From assembly GCF_963678635.1 (NCBI RefSeq), contig NC_087070.1, positions 12,374,539-12,438,538 on the forward strand: 64,000 nt of DNA. The letters are read 5' to 3'. Below the pieces are notes generated by a model, which saw only the letters and a list, made by a program, of their open reading frames with translations, was not told the origin of the DNA and did not search any database. Positions 10,641 through 21,700 of this stretch are shown piece after piece. The position numbers and the translations under genes are program-made. Within the stretch, counting starts at the first letter, position 1, and each line of letters opens with the position of its first letter. Origin of the DNA: Symsagittifera roscoffensis (taxonomy: Eukaryota; Xenacoelomorpha; Acoela; Convolutidae).

Positions 10641-11660
10641 CAGTACTGGCACATTATTAGGAACAAGCTGCACGTCAGAGAGGACTGCTTACTCATAGAT
10701 GAGAGAATTGTAATACCGACGCAATTGATACAAACAATTCCAGACAGTTTCCACCTCATCCATCCAGGATCAGTAGCGATGCTGAATCTGTCCCAACACG
10801 TCTGGTTCCCTCACATCCTCAGAACCCTTGTCCAAATGGCACAAAAGTGCAAACATTGCACCGAACAAGGTATATAATTAAAACCCATTTAGGACAAAAA
10901 CATTTTTTCCTAATGGAACCAGTAGTCGAACCTAACAAAGAATCTCAATTAGATTTTGCAGGACCCTTACCAGATGAACTAAATAAGGACGTATATATTT
11001 TGGTTGCAATAGATAAAGGGTGAAAATTCCCTCCCGCAAAAGTTGTTACTAACACAACAGCAGACGTCGCATATAATTTTATGCAAAGGTAAATTTCTAA
11101 CAATGGGGTACCGCGAAGACTAAGATAAGATCAAGCATGAACATTTGGAGCAAAAAATTTTCATTTTTTTTCAACACTAGTAACATTAAATTGCTTTTTG
11201 CACCGGTAGACGACCATAGAGCAATAGGGGTAGTTGAGAGAATGATACAAACATTAAAACGCAAGTTAGCGGTAATGAAAATTGATAAAACAAACACACC
11301 GTATGGACTAGCCTCCGACGTAGTGAAAATTATGGCGTCACAAAAATTTCACTGTTCGAAGCACAGATGGGCCGAACTCAAAACACGCCTCTGTCGAATG
11401 TAGCAACAAGCAGTTCATCAAATAACTTGAGCTGGGAAAACGCAAAACATGCTTGTTTAGATAAAAAGAAGCTCACAAAGCCGCTATTGCCCGCAGAGAT
11501 CATAAACGATTTACAAAGATGGTCGGAGGACAACAATTTGCGCAAGGAAAAAGAAAAAGCGAGCCCGCAAATGCCAAAGAAACAACAAACGTCAAACTCT
11601 AAGTCACAACAAGAAACAGCTGTAATTCTTAAAATTATAGAACCAGCCAAGGATTAGCTA
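10640..11660 (+). pseudogene. Ty3/Gypsy integrase
   Basis: The HHCC zinc-binding start is visible at about 10735-10880: 'FHLIHPGSVAMLNL' followed by 'KCKHC'. The catalytic core follows with 'QLDFAGPLPDEL' (first Asp) and 'VYILVAIDK', then 'APVDDHRAIGVVERMIQT' with the third catalytic Glu (about 11203-11256). A downstream tail with 'NNLSWENAKHACLDKK' is typical of one Ty3/Gypsy lineage. Stops and frameshifts run through the core, so it is inactive. Confidence 0.85.
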
Positions 11661-11975
11661 AACATAAGATATAAAGGGGTACAGAGAACAATAGACACGA
11701 ACACGAAAAACGCATAGACCAGGTGGTACGAAAAACAAAAAGACTAGCAACGAAAGTTAAAATCCGAAAACATTTGAACAAAAATATAAAACGATTGACG
11801 GAAAATTTTTAACCTACACTCCACACATCGCATGGGTACAGACATTTAGCAAACAACCAAGATTATTAAGGAATAGCGGTGCAGCATTTGTCCCTAACCC
11901 TATAACTTACGGGCAATGTAGCCCATTTGGACTTAGTGACTAAGTCGCGTATAAATCCCCACGGAGATCTGGACC

Positions 11976-12665
11976 ATGCCTACGTTTTTTAAAATGAAGA
12001 ATCACAACGCGCAGCAACACCCAATGTTGAAGGAGGATGAGAAGACTGGCCTACCGGTGAAACTAACGAAGAAACAGAAAACGTCAACACAGAGAAACAG
12101 CCCAACAAAGAGAAAGGCGAAACCAAAGGGAAAGAGAACATGGGGATGCCCAGCACAGAAACTCCAAACAACACGAGGTATGAGCTTATGGACGGTTGAA
12201 ACAACTGAGAAAGCGACAACGAACATCGGTCAAGAGAAGACAGAATCGAGCCACTCAGATGGTAACCGGTCCACAACATCCTCGGAAGACGTAGCCCCAC
12301 AACCGAAAATACAAAACCAGAAACGCACATCACCCACAGGACTAGCACCACAAAGAAAAACAGCAAGGAACCGCCAGCCAGCGCTTTCCAATGCTTTCAG
12401 CAATGCCTTTCCGATAAACACAGTAAGCGAAAAGAACAACGAGAACAACGAGGAACAAAAAGCATTTCGATTTGAAATAGATTCGCCGCCAGATAAGCCC
12501 AAAACTGGGTATCCAAGTCTGAAGTCGCTGATTCAAGAGATGGGTTTCACGGGAAAGACTCCACAATACCAAGCATGTGTCAAGTTTTTTGAGGCCATCA
12601 GCCCAAAACACAGTGGAAAACAAGACTTGGTGGATCTGTCGTCACCATCGAAGACGAAAATATAG
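11976..12665 (+). CDS. ORF after integrase of the Ty3/Gypsy element
   Basis: This 229-codon open frame starts in the sequence 'GACCATGCC' 27 bp after a TATAAATCC stretch. The product is Lys-, Thr-, Ser- and Gln-rich with no membrane segment, so it does not look like an envelope protein. Its last third ('GYPSLKSLIQEMGFTGKTPQYQACVKFFEAISP') could fold. It lies between pol and the probable 3' end, so it is most likely an accessory or displaced gag-type ORF. It is the only intact frame in the element. I do not recognise the family. Confidence 0.5.
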   Translation: MPTFFKMKNHNAQQHPMLKEDEKTGLPVKLTKKQKTSTQRNSPTKRKAKPKGKRTWGCPAQKLQTTRGMSLWTVETTEKATTNIGQEKTESSHSDGNRSTTSSEDVAPQPKIQNQKRTSPTGLAPQRKTARNRQPALSNAFSNAFPINTVSEKNNENNEEQKAFRFEIDSPPDKPKTGYPSLKSLIQEMGFTGKTPQYQACVKFFEAISPKHSGKQDLVDLSSPSKTKI

Positions 12666-12805
12666 AAAACAACAGCGACATCCTATTCGTGAAGATCATA
12701 GAATCGCAGAAAAAGGGGGACACAGAAATGCAAGAAGACCAAGAACACAACAAACTAGAAGAGGAAATAACTAAAGACGGGAAGTCAACCGGAAATTAAA
12801 AAAGA

Positions 12806-12870
12806 AAACTCAAAGTCCCACGGGGACTCAAAAACTCAAAAACCTAAAAGGTCCCACGGGGACCATAAAA
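12806..12870. repeat. Two GTCCCACGGGGAC palindromes
   Basis: The 13 bp near-palindrome GTCCCACGGGGAC occurs twice about 37 bp apart, separated by A-rich sequence, just upstream of the possible 3' LTR. The role is unknown. Confidence 0.6.
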
Positions 12871-13180
12871 CTCAAATCAAAATAGTAAACATTTTCAAAA
12901 ACTTTGTCGAGGGCGAATGTCATCCGGCCTGGATCGACAAATCTAGTTTATATATAAATACTTGTTTTTTATACTATGTATAGCGTACGATTTATGATAT
13001 AACCGTTCATTTGGCCGGTTGGTCGACCTTCAGAGACCTTCACTTGAACGGTGGCCGAACGAATTGCCAGAACGCAATAAGCGTTGCTTAAAAGTCAGTT
13101 GTTTCACCTCGCTGCGGATTATAGTATTAGTTTATCGATCTATCCGGGTTCCAGAAATAGCATATCTTACACGCAAGTAT

Positions 13181-13738
13181 CTTACACGCAGTTTCCAAAG
13201 CAAGTTTTTTTTTGCATGAAAAATTAATTTTTTGTGTGCATAACTTAGTCCTGAATGTTAGAGTTTTTTTCTTTTCGCTCGATAACTTTTCATAAAAGCT
13301 GAAAAGTCCTATTTTTTAATTGGAATTGCAAGGTAAGAAATTGTTCATATCTGGAAATTGTATGATCTTACACGCAGTTTCCAAAGCAAGTTTTTTTTGC
13401 ATGCAAAATTAATTTTTTGTGTGCATAACTTAGTCCTGAATGTTGGAGTTTTTTTTCTTTTCGCTCGATAACTTTTCATAAAGGCTGAAAAGTCCTATTT
13501 TTAAATTGGAATTGCAAGGTAAGAAATTGTTCATATCTGGAAATTGTATGATCTTACACGCAGTTTCCAAAGCAAGTTTTTTTTGCATGCAAAATTAATT
13601 TTTTGTGTGCATAACTTAGTCCTGAATGTTGGAGTTTTTTTCTTTTCGCTCGATAACTTTTCATAAAGGCTGAAAAGTCCTGTTTTTTAAATGGAATTGC
13701 AAGGTAAGAAATTGTTCATATCTGGAAATTTTATGATA
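13181..13738. repeat. Tandem array, 186 bp unit x 3
   Basis: Three near-identical units begin with CTTACACGCAGTTTCC at 13181, 13367 and 13553. Each has T-runs, a TCGCTCGATAACTTTTCAT segment and ends with TTCATATCTGGAAATT. The differences are a few single-base changes, so the array is young. No coding frame is conserved. Confidence 0.95.
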
Positions 13739-13821
13739 AGAAGTTTTGGTCAACCCGGGTCTATAATATGCAATAATATAATTTAGATAAAAGCCTCGAA
13801 ATAATAAAAAAAAGTCGGATA

Positions 13822-13890
13822 GCTCTGAGATTCTAACCTGCGATCTAGAGATTGAGTGTCTCGCACGCTAACCACTCAGCCACAGAGGCA
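13822..13890 (-). pseudogene. tRNA-like sequence (pseudo-tRNA or SINE head)
   Basis: On the minus strand the segment starts GCCTCTGTGGCTGAGTGG, a good A-box/D-arm, and has GCAGGTTAGAATCT as a degenerate B-box. CAGAG at the 3' end can pair with five of the seven 5' bases, and a T-run (pol III stop) follows. The anticodon loop lacks the usual T33, so I do not assign an amino acid. The same type occurs at 63104-63170 and 53297-53371. Confidence 0.55.
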
Positions 13891-13904
13891 AACTGAGCTT
13901 CTTT

Positions 13905-14150
13905 TTCTGCACTGACAATACGCTGAGTGGCTTTATTTTTGTTAAAGCGTGTTTTTTAAAACCTTTGCTTTAACTCTTTTAAGTCTCGCAATCAATTGTA
14001 AGACAGTCTGTCATTAGTTTTAAAGATGAAGAAGAAATGTAACAAGAATCAGCCCGGTCGACCCAAGAAACCCATCAATTAGAAAGATTTCGCTCAAAAT
14101 CAGCAAAATTCTACCATTTCCATACTGCCGACTTGTTCTGAAATTTACTT
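13905..14150. repeat. Dispersed repeat, copy 1
   Basis: It is similar over about 245 bp to 14680-14935. Shared landmarks are a GAGTGGCTTTATTTTTGTT-like start, AAGTCTCGCAATCAA, and the well conserved CAGCAAAATTCTACCATTTCC near the end. Short frames over it (such as 14649-14927) are not convincing genes. The nature of the repeat is unknown. Confidence 0.75.
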
Positions 14151-14679
14151 GAAGTATTTGCCTTTTTTTTCTTAGATTTTTTTTGTAAAAATTGAAAAAC
14201 ATACCGCATTGCTGGCGCCAAAAACTAGCCACAAACAATACTAGGCATCAAACACTAGCCACCTATAACGCAGAGAACACAATGCAATTTAAACAACTTT
14301 TTGCATAAGTTCAAAGTAAGCATTTGAATATTCAGATTTCATGCCATATATACAGGACACAATGTTAATAATCACAAAAAAAGAGAATGTGGGAGGTGAA
14401 GATGTCTCCCTGAGCAGAAGAAGGTCTGAATTTTTCTGAAATTGACAGATGATCCAAATTTTTTGAGTTTGTGGATTAATGGTATAGGGCAAAAAACCAT
14501 AAATACAAAAAATTTGGATCTCTTATCAATTTCAGTAAAATAATACTTCAGTAATTCCGTTCAGACTTCGATAACTTAGTTATATAATGAAAACTTATAT
14601 TAATTCAGAAAACAAAAACAGATATGCTGAGACCGGATAAGTCCTAATTTGACAAGATTGAGTTTTAAAAATCAGCCCG

Positions 14680-14935
14680 ATTTTGTTTTGCACGTTGAGC
14701 GGCTTTATTTTTTGTTGAAGACTGTTTTCATGTGTTTTTCTCTTCCTCTTGTAAGTCCCGCAATCAAGTATCAAGTGCAAGACAACCTGTCATTAATTTC
14801 AAGGTTGAAGGAGAATCGTTCCAAGAAAAAACTCCGGTCGATTCAGAAGAAAGCAACTCATCAGTTAGGCAGATTTCGCGCAAAATCAGCAAAATTCTAC
14901 CATTTCCATACTGCCGTCTTGCGCTGAAAATCTCT
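14680..14935. repeat. Dispersed repeat, copy 2
   Basis: This is the partner of 13905-14150 in direct orientation. About 20 bp at the 3' end (CAAAATTCTACCATTTCCAT) are identical, while the middle has drifted. The gap between the copies holds unremarkable AT-rich DNA. Confidence 0.75.
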
Positions 14936-17515
14936 TGAACTAATTTTCATCTTTCTTAAACCCGAATAGTAAGCAAAAAATTCTATGAAAACTTTTTATA
15001 TTATCAAAAACCGAAAACAAACGAGACGATCAACTGGTTTCGCTAACCGATTCGCCCCGCAAAATTGTCAATCAAGAGTCAAAATGTTGCACGCTGTCTG
15101 TCAAGAAAAAAAAATTTCAAATTTAACTAGTATCAAGACTTAAGTGTCTTGGCTAAAAGAACACAGAAGTCAAAACTTTTCAAGAACTAAAACGCAAATC
15201 CGCATTTACCTGAATTACTGGCTCAGATAGCTGATTGGATTATATAATGACGTTTGAGCACTTGCTACAAAGCAGCTGTTCATTCGAAGAATCATATTCT
15301 AGAGGGTACCGGATTAAGTTTTTCCCCAGTATATTATAACTATGTTCACTTTCTATTTTGTTCACTTTCTATTTAATGAGTGAATTTTTTTCTCTCATTA
15401 AGTTTTTTCTATACAAATGTCTTATCTATACAATTGGCTTTCTATACAATAAGCTTTCACCACAACGATTGGCTTAGTAATTTATGACATCGTGCAAGCT
15501 TTGTTTGTTATTTAACAGCCATTCGGAGCCATTTCATGACAAGTTGTAAAAACAATAACTATGAGGAGACAGATATAGAAACTTCTAATAAATTGTTTCC
15601 AGTCTAGTGTAGCCATGTAGTTATGTCAGGGTTGCTTCTTACTCGCTTCCAAAAATTAGATTGGGGAGACGCCAATAGGCTGCAAGAACTTGTTTTTGGG
15701 CGGCTCAAATCAGAAAAAAAAACACTTTTCTGCACTACCCGGTTAGTTAACAGGAAAAAGTAACGCTAATTCAGAGATATCGCAGCGATTACCACCTATG
15801 GTTCAGTGTATGATCAGGGTCACTTTATCCATGATCAGGGCTAAATCATCGCTGAATTAGGGCTAAATTTTCAGGTATGAATCAGCCATAAATCATCCAT
15901 GAATCAGATAAGAATTTTCACTGCAATAACCCTGAAGACCTATGAATCAGGGATATCTCATTCCTGGAAAATTTCTGAATAGCCGTGAAAAATCAAATCA
16001 TAAATAGTGCAACAATGAGCATGAATTTTCTAGATGTTAGTTCTTTAGCCCAGTTCACAAACTGGTTCACGACGTGGGTACGGTTTCCCAACCGACATTC
16101 TTTCTTGCGTGACGTTGTCTTCGGTTCGTACTTTCGTACCTTTCAACACTAGATTCAAGTTCACTTGCACGAAGTCCCAAAATTTTAACGCGTCAAACTC
16201 GCTTTTGAATTTAATAACCACTCGAGAGCCAGCACATTTCTTGAAAAAAATTTTTATGTGAAACGTATTTTACCTGCGGTGGCTGTTACTGGAGTTTTGG
16301 ACCCTTTAGAATAAGGTTTCTGATTACTTCCTTGAAAGCCTTGATACCTGTGTAATCGGGCCTTTGAGAATAACTGCGAGGAAGTGCTCATTTTTTCTCC
16401 TCAGGGCAAGATTTTTTAAATTTGTTCCTTGCCGAACGGCAGATTTTTAAACACCAAATCTTTTTTGGCAACTTTTGATAAAAGAAAGAACTGTTTTAGG
16501 TTGTTTTGAGCTTAGTTTGGCTGTGGGGGATGCATCTTTTTTCTATTAAAAACAGTTTTTTTCTTCATATTTTTACCAAACATTGCCGCGTTTCCGGTAA
16601 ATTTAGTTGCTCTTTAATTTTAACCACCAAAACTTACACATTTCTACATTTTCGCGAAAAAAAATTTAACAATTTTAAAAAACACAACACATTGAAATTG
16701 ATAACTTGTTCCGTCGTGGCTGTTCTGATAAATTTTAATCAATTTTGGGAAGAAAGAGCTGTTTAAACAATTTTCTAACTCTCATGGTGATAGTTTGGCT
16801 CATTTATTTCTCACATCTCACAAAACCAACTTTTGTACGGCGCATCGACGGGTATTGCAAGGTTAAGTATGAAGACCAAATATGTGTGTGAAAGCCTAAT
16901 CACACCAAATGTGTCGTGGCAATCTTTATAACAATCGGACAAGGTCAACCAAAAATACTAAAAAAGCCAGCCATATGGGGAAAGGAAAATGATAATTTGT
17001 TTGCCAAATTTTGCTTTTCTGTATTCGAAGTACCTCGTTTGTCTTTAAAGACGTCCTAAATTTGAGCGTTTCATTCTCTTTTCTGATAATTTCATCGATG
17101 TGCAAAAAATTCTGTTGGTAAAAACAATTGTTTGTTTGCTCTTATATCGCTAACTGATTCGTTTTTGCAATTGTAGTTTTTTGTACATGCTTAATTTTCA
17201 TTTTAAGAGGTGTAATTCATGATGTTTCACTATTGGCGCATGCAAGTTTTTCATATTTCAGAACTAGCTGCGTGTAATTCATAAGTCATGTCCATAATTT
17301 ACCATTTTCCTTATCAGCAAGCTATAAAAGTTTGATTGATTAAAAATCGTTTCTTGCAAGTAATTTTACAGAATAGGAAGAATTATTCAATCTAAAACCA
17401 TTCAGTGTCTGTAATACTTATTGATACATGAAATCTCAAAACTCGATTTAAAGAAGTTGCTTGTGGTTCTTCTAGCTCCTGTACAGTTCAGTCCTATTTA
17501 CAATCATCACCGATT
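14936..17515. other. Gene-free AT-rich stretch
   Basis: No gene is supported. At about 15790-15960 there is a loose minisatellite of ATGAATCAGG/ATGATCAGGG-type words. The region ends with the 3' flank of the BCCT gene. There is no AATAAA in the first 120 bases after that stop, though AATAAT/AATAAG variants occur near 17420 and 17375. Confidence 0.5.
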
Positions 17516-18783
17516 TCAGAATTTGTAAGTGGGCGGCTCCATTTCTTTCTGGGCGTGACCGTTTTCGGCATGAGCCAAGTTGTTTGCCATCGGCTTCACC
17601 TCGTTGTCACAGCGTCGCAGCTGCTGTCCGACACTCGGGTACAGGAATAGTGCCGCGAACCAGTCCTCCACCGGGTTTCCAATGTAGTCGCGGTCCACTC
17701 GCACGGCAGTTCTGCAGGCGCCGATGATTGTTGCGAAGCCGAAGAAGCAAGTCCAGGCGAAGGCCCAGAACTCGTGTTCGACCCAGTGCAACGGGTACAA
17801 GACCACGAAGCAAAGGAGAAGGAAGTAGGCGATGCCAGCGAAGATGAAAGTCATGAAGTCTTTCATTTTCCACACTCTTACAGCCGCTTTTGCCGACCAG
17901 TAGGGTCCGAGAATGAACGCCAGAAGCCATTCACCAATGATGTCCAGTTTGAACTCAGTGGCGAAGTCCAGATATCCCACTGGGAAATCGGGCGCCTGAG
18001 CGTCAAGATCCCTGTAAGATACTCCGCATGCCCTCCACAGAGCTACACAGAGGAAGCAAATCACAAAGGTGTAGGGGAGGCCACAGACGATTGAAACTGT
18101 CTGCAAGGCTTGTAGCGCATCCTTTCCACCTGCAACCAGAAGTGCGGTTGCCGCTCCGCCCTCAGTCAGAGCCCAGAACACTCTCTGCAACGTCGGCGGT
18201 TCCAGGTCTCCGTTGGATCCCAACATGTCGATGATGTAGGATCCCGAGTCAGATGAAGTGACGAAGTACATGATTATAGCAGCAATTGAGAGGACGTCAA
18301 GGAAGACTCCGAAGTTGCCATGAGATTCCATGGTAAAGAACCACCTCTCTTCTGTGCTGAAACAACTGAGTCGAACAAATTTCTTGTCAGCAGATCTTGC
18401 CCTTTGGTTTCCGAATGATTCCCCAATCCAGGTATGAACCTCATTGCGCTGCATTCCCTCGGCAGCTGCATAGTTAAGCGTAGCATACCCGCAAGCATTG
18501 CAGCCTCCCAATTCAGACCCTGATCCGTCACAGTAAGCTCCAAAATCGGTAGCATCCACAACTAAAGCATTAGTATCGGTTGCATATAATCCTGTGATTG
18601 CAGTGTTATTTTGAAAGTTCTGGTTGCAGCAGTATCCTTCTTGAGCCGCCAGACGTTCCAGTCCGATTCCGGCACCCCCGAAGAACCCGAACCAGAGGAA
18701 AGTGTACAGACAGGGGGCTGTTAGAGTGCCGTTTATGAACTCCCGGATTGTTCTTCCTCTGGAGATTTTGGCGATGAAGATTC
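17516..18783 (-). CDS. BCCT last exon: second half of the transporter
   Basis: The acceptor is CATACTTTAAG and the exon is open for 421 codons to TGA at 17516-17518. It carries '[12 protein letters not shown]', a long loop with at least six Cys (about residues 435-545), the 'TSSDSGS' helix whose Thr-Ser pair binds Na+ in BetP, '[15 protein letters not shown]' and several further hydrophobic helices. The last ~30 residues are polar and cytoplasmic-looking ('[15 protein letters not shown]'). Confidence 0.92.
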
Positions 18784-21700
18784 CTTAAAGTATGAAAAGT
18801 CAAAGAAGCGTCACCGTTGATTAGTATAGAAACAATTCTATCTTCAGTCAAAATGACAATTCTAAAACTATCAAAAAAAACATGAGCACATTTTACTGTG
18901 CGTGTTGCTCATCATGTCATGACCATTGTTACCTTAGCAAAGCCCCCGAAAAGCCCGTAGATATAATGCGCTTGAAGAGATGAGTTAGCCATTCATTGTT
19001 GATTCAATTTCCGCCGCTACTCGCTAAATTTGTGCATTACACGCGTAAAAAATTCAGACCAACTGTTCTAGACGCCGAGAGAAAGTTTATGAACTATAAA
19101 CAAAGATAGCCGGTTCCTGTGCAAGTAGCACAAAATGTTCCAGCCATAGCCTTAAAAAACACATTTTTTTCTTCAAATTACTGTCGTGTCTTCTTTTAGG
19201 TGGTATAAAAAAAATCTGAACAGAAAAAGTAAATGAAGCACAATCAAACCTGCCGATTGGAAAACAGCTTTTGTAGAAAAACGATTAATAGAAACGAAAA
19301 AAAAATCGGTAAAAAATTTCCAAAACTTTCTGAAAAAAATTGAACTTTTTGATTCCCAAATTGGCGCTGAAACAATAAAAAAAATCACTAAAACTAAGTT
19401 TTCACGGCTCAAATAAGGCAAAAGGAGGCTTTTGCCAGCCTGAACGCTCACCTTATTAGCATGATTTTAACCAAGTTAAAAATTTAAAAGTGAAAAATTT
19501 CAGACTGGTTTTTGTGGACACGGAGAAACTTTTTTTATCTCGTTCGAAACACCACTGAAAGGGTTTCAATATGTTGTATGACTCGACCCGGCTCTTTTCC
19601 AGTTCCCCCCTTTCAAATTCAATTTTGAAAAGTCTATTTAACGTAATCATAATGCAATGAAATTTGGCGTGGTGAACAAATCGACAATTCTGAACAGATT
19701 TGTTCATCATACTTTACAGCGTAACATCACGCGTTTAGCCGTAATAACACGTAAAACAAACATAAAACTCGGTATTTTGAAAGGGGGAAACTGGAAAAGA
19801 GCCCTCGACCCAATCTGATGATAATTTTTGGCTCCTAGTTTTGCATGGAAAAGTAAAAAACTTCAAAATACCCGAACACAAAGTTCTTCCACGTTTTTAA
19901 ATTGATCGGAACAAGATGTAAAATTGCGAGCAAAAAAAAAAAGATTTATGTCGTAAGTACCAAGCTCTCTTCCAAATGATCGCTTAAGCATAATAACAAT
20001 CAAAGAATTTTTAGATTGAAAAATATTTAAGAACTGAACAAGTCTGCACGGATCAGAGCAAAATGCTGAAGGTTCAGAAAATTTTTTATGTAATTTCAGA
20101 GAAAAACAAACTTTTTTACAAAAAGAAACTTAAAATATTTAAAAAACTTTGACTAGTTTTGTTTTTATAAAACTTCCATACACACAGAAAAATCGTAACG
20201 GAACTTTTGAATCAAAAAGCAAGCAATAAGTCAATTCGGAAAAGTTTCTGAATCGGATTGTTTCGCCGCCAACGTTAAGCTTTAACACAAAATTTAAAAT
20301 TTAGAGCAAGTTGTCCATACCATGTCGCATTAAATGGCAGCTTTCACATCCCCATAACTTTTGCAAAAGATCGCTGGTAAACTGTTTTGCTAATTTCAAA
20401 CTTAAGGTATCAGTATCCGACAAATTTTATAAGATGTTTTCCTCAAATGTGTTATTCAAATTTTTCTTGATCAATCGAAAAAATCGTTTCGCCTTCCGCT
20501 CGTAAATTTTTGAAAGCAAAACCAGTTTTTGGAAAATTATTTTCCAGATCAAATCTATTTTAACCTAGGTAACGAAACATTTGATCTAAAGTTAAGTCCA
20601 AGCAATAGTTTGGCTATTCAACATTATAAAAAAACTAGTAAAAATCATAAACTTTTGAAATTAATTAATACGCGTTTGTTTGCAAACAACAATTTATTTG
20701 AAAGCTAGCAAAATCAATCTATACAAAACGGTTCCTCGGAACCAGGGGTGTATTTGGATTTAAAGGGAGACTTGGTATTATTTAATGACATCAGTTTTCG
20801 GCTGACCAACCGTTAAATGTTTCTTCAGGAGCCTGTGGCGCCATGCTTTAGCAACTTACAAGGAAGCGCACGCCAAAAAAATGCAATTCTAGGTCAAAAC
20901 TGTCTGATTAGTCTCACGCAAAATTTGTTTAAGAGTTGGATTAGGGGGAGAGGGCGTTGACCTCAGGAAGTCCACCCCCTCACCAACCAAAGAGTCCACT
21001 CTTTGGTGTTATTTTATGGCATCCATTTTAGCCGGACCAACCGAAAAACTTTTCTATAGGCGTCTTTGAAAACAGCCTTTTTGACGTGTTATTTAAATTA
21101 TTTAACTTCAGCTAAAAAATTTTGGTCAATATAGGGTCTTAAGATTGTTTTGGGAGTGCTCGGAAAATCAATTTGGTCGAACTTAAAAAATTTTTGAAAA
21201 GTTTTAGAAAAACCCGACACTTCAGACTCTCCTTTGAGAAAAGCCTAAGTCCACCCCTGCTCGGAAGGCTGCTAAAACAGGCTTCATAATTTTTGCTGTA
21301 GACAGCACTTCCAGGGTTGTGATTGAATCCTTCAGAGGAGCTCAGGCAGGTTCAGACTGCAAACATTTGTCCGCAACCTACGCAAACGAAAAAAAACTAC
21401 CAGGTGCGCGAATGACCGGTATAATTGTTTTTGCTAGAAATTCGAAATTGTGGTGTAACTCTGATAAAAGCATATGCAGTGTAGTATATAGATATATTTT
21501 TTCTGTAACTGAATGTTTCTGAGCGCACTACTGGTTTCTAATACTTAAATTATAAATTTTTCGAAAAGCTGTTTTTTTTGCAATGTTGTTTCGAATCAAG
21601 TTTTCTTCTTTTTTAATACGAGGTAAATTAAAAACTGTTTCAGATTTTTAGGAGATAACTTCTTTTAGATTTTCTAGTTTGCGAATATGTGGATTTTCTT

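Larger units (their letters stand above)
7480..12900 (+). mobile_element. Decayed Ty3/Gypsy LTR retrotransposon
   Basis: Gag zinc knuckle, protease tail, reverse transcriptase, RNase H and integrase follow each other on the plus strand in Ty3/Gypsy order (RT-RH before IN). The frame is broken by many stops and shifts, so it is inactive. The left end is lost in the gap at 7262-7461. A third ORF follows integrase. No LTR pair could be matched. A stretch starting TGTCGAGG near 12904 with TATATATAAATA near 12949 might be the 3' LTR promoter, but nothing 5' remains to compare. Confidence 0.85.

Noticed and set aside
12904-13170. 3' LTR of the Ty3/Gypsy element
   Set aside because: It has a TG start and a TATA-like word, but no second copy exists in the window, so LTR status cannot be shown.
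17607-18234. Several 60-107 codon frames on both strands
   Set aside because: They are shadows of the BCCT last exon in other frames; the BCCT frame has clear family motifs.
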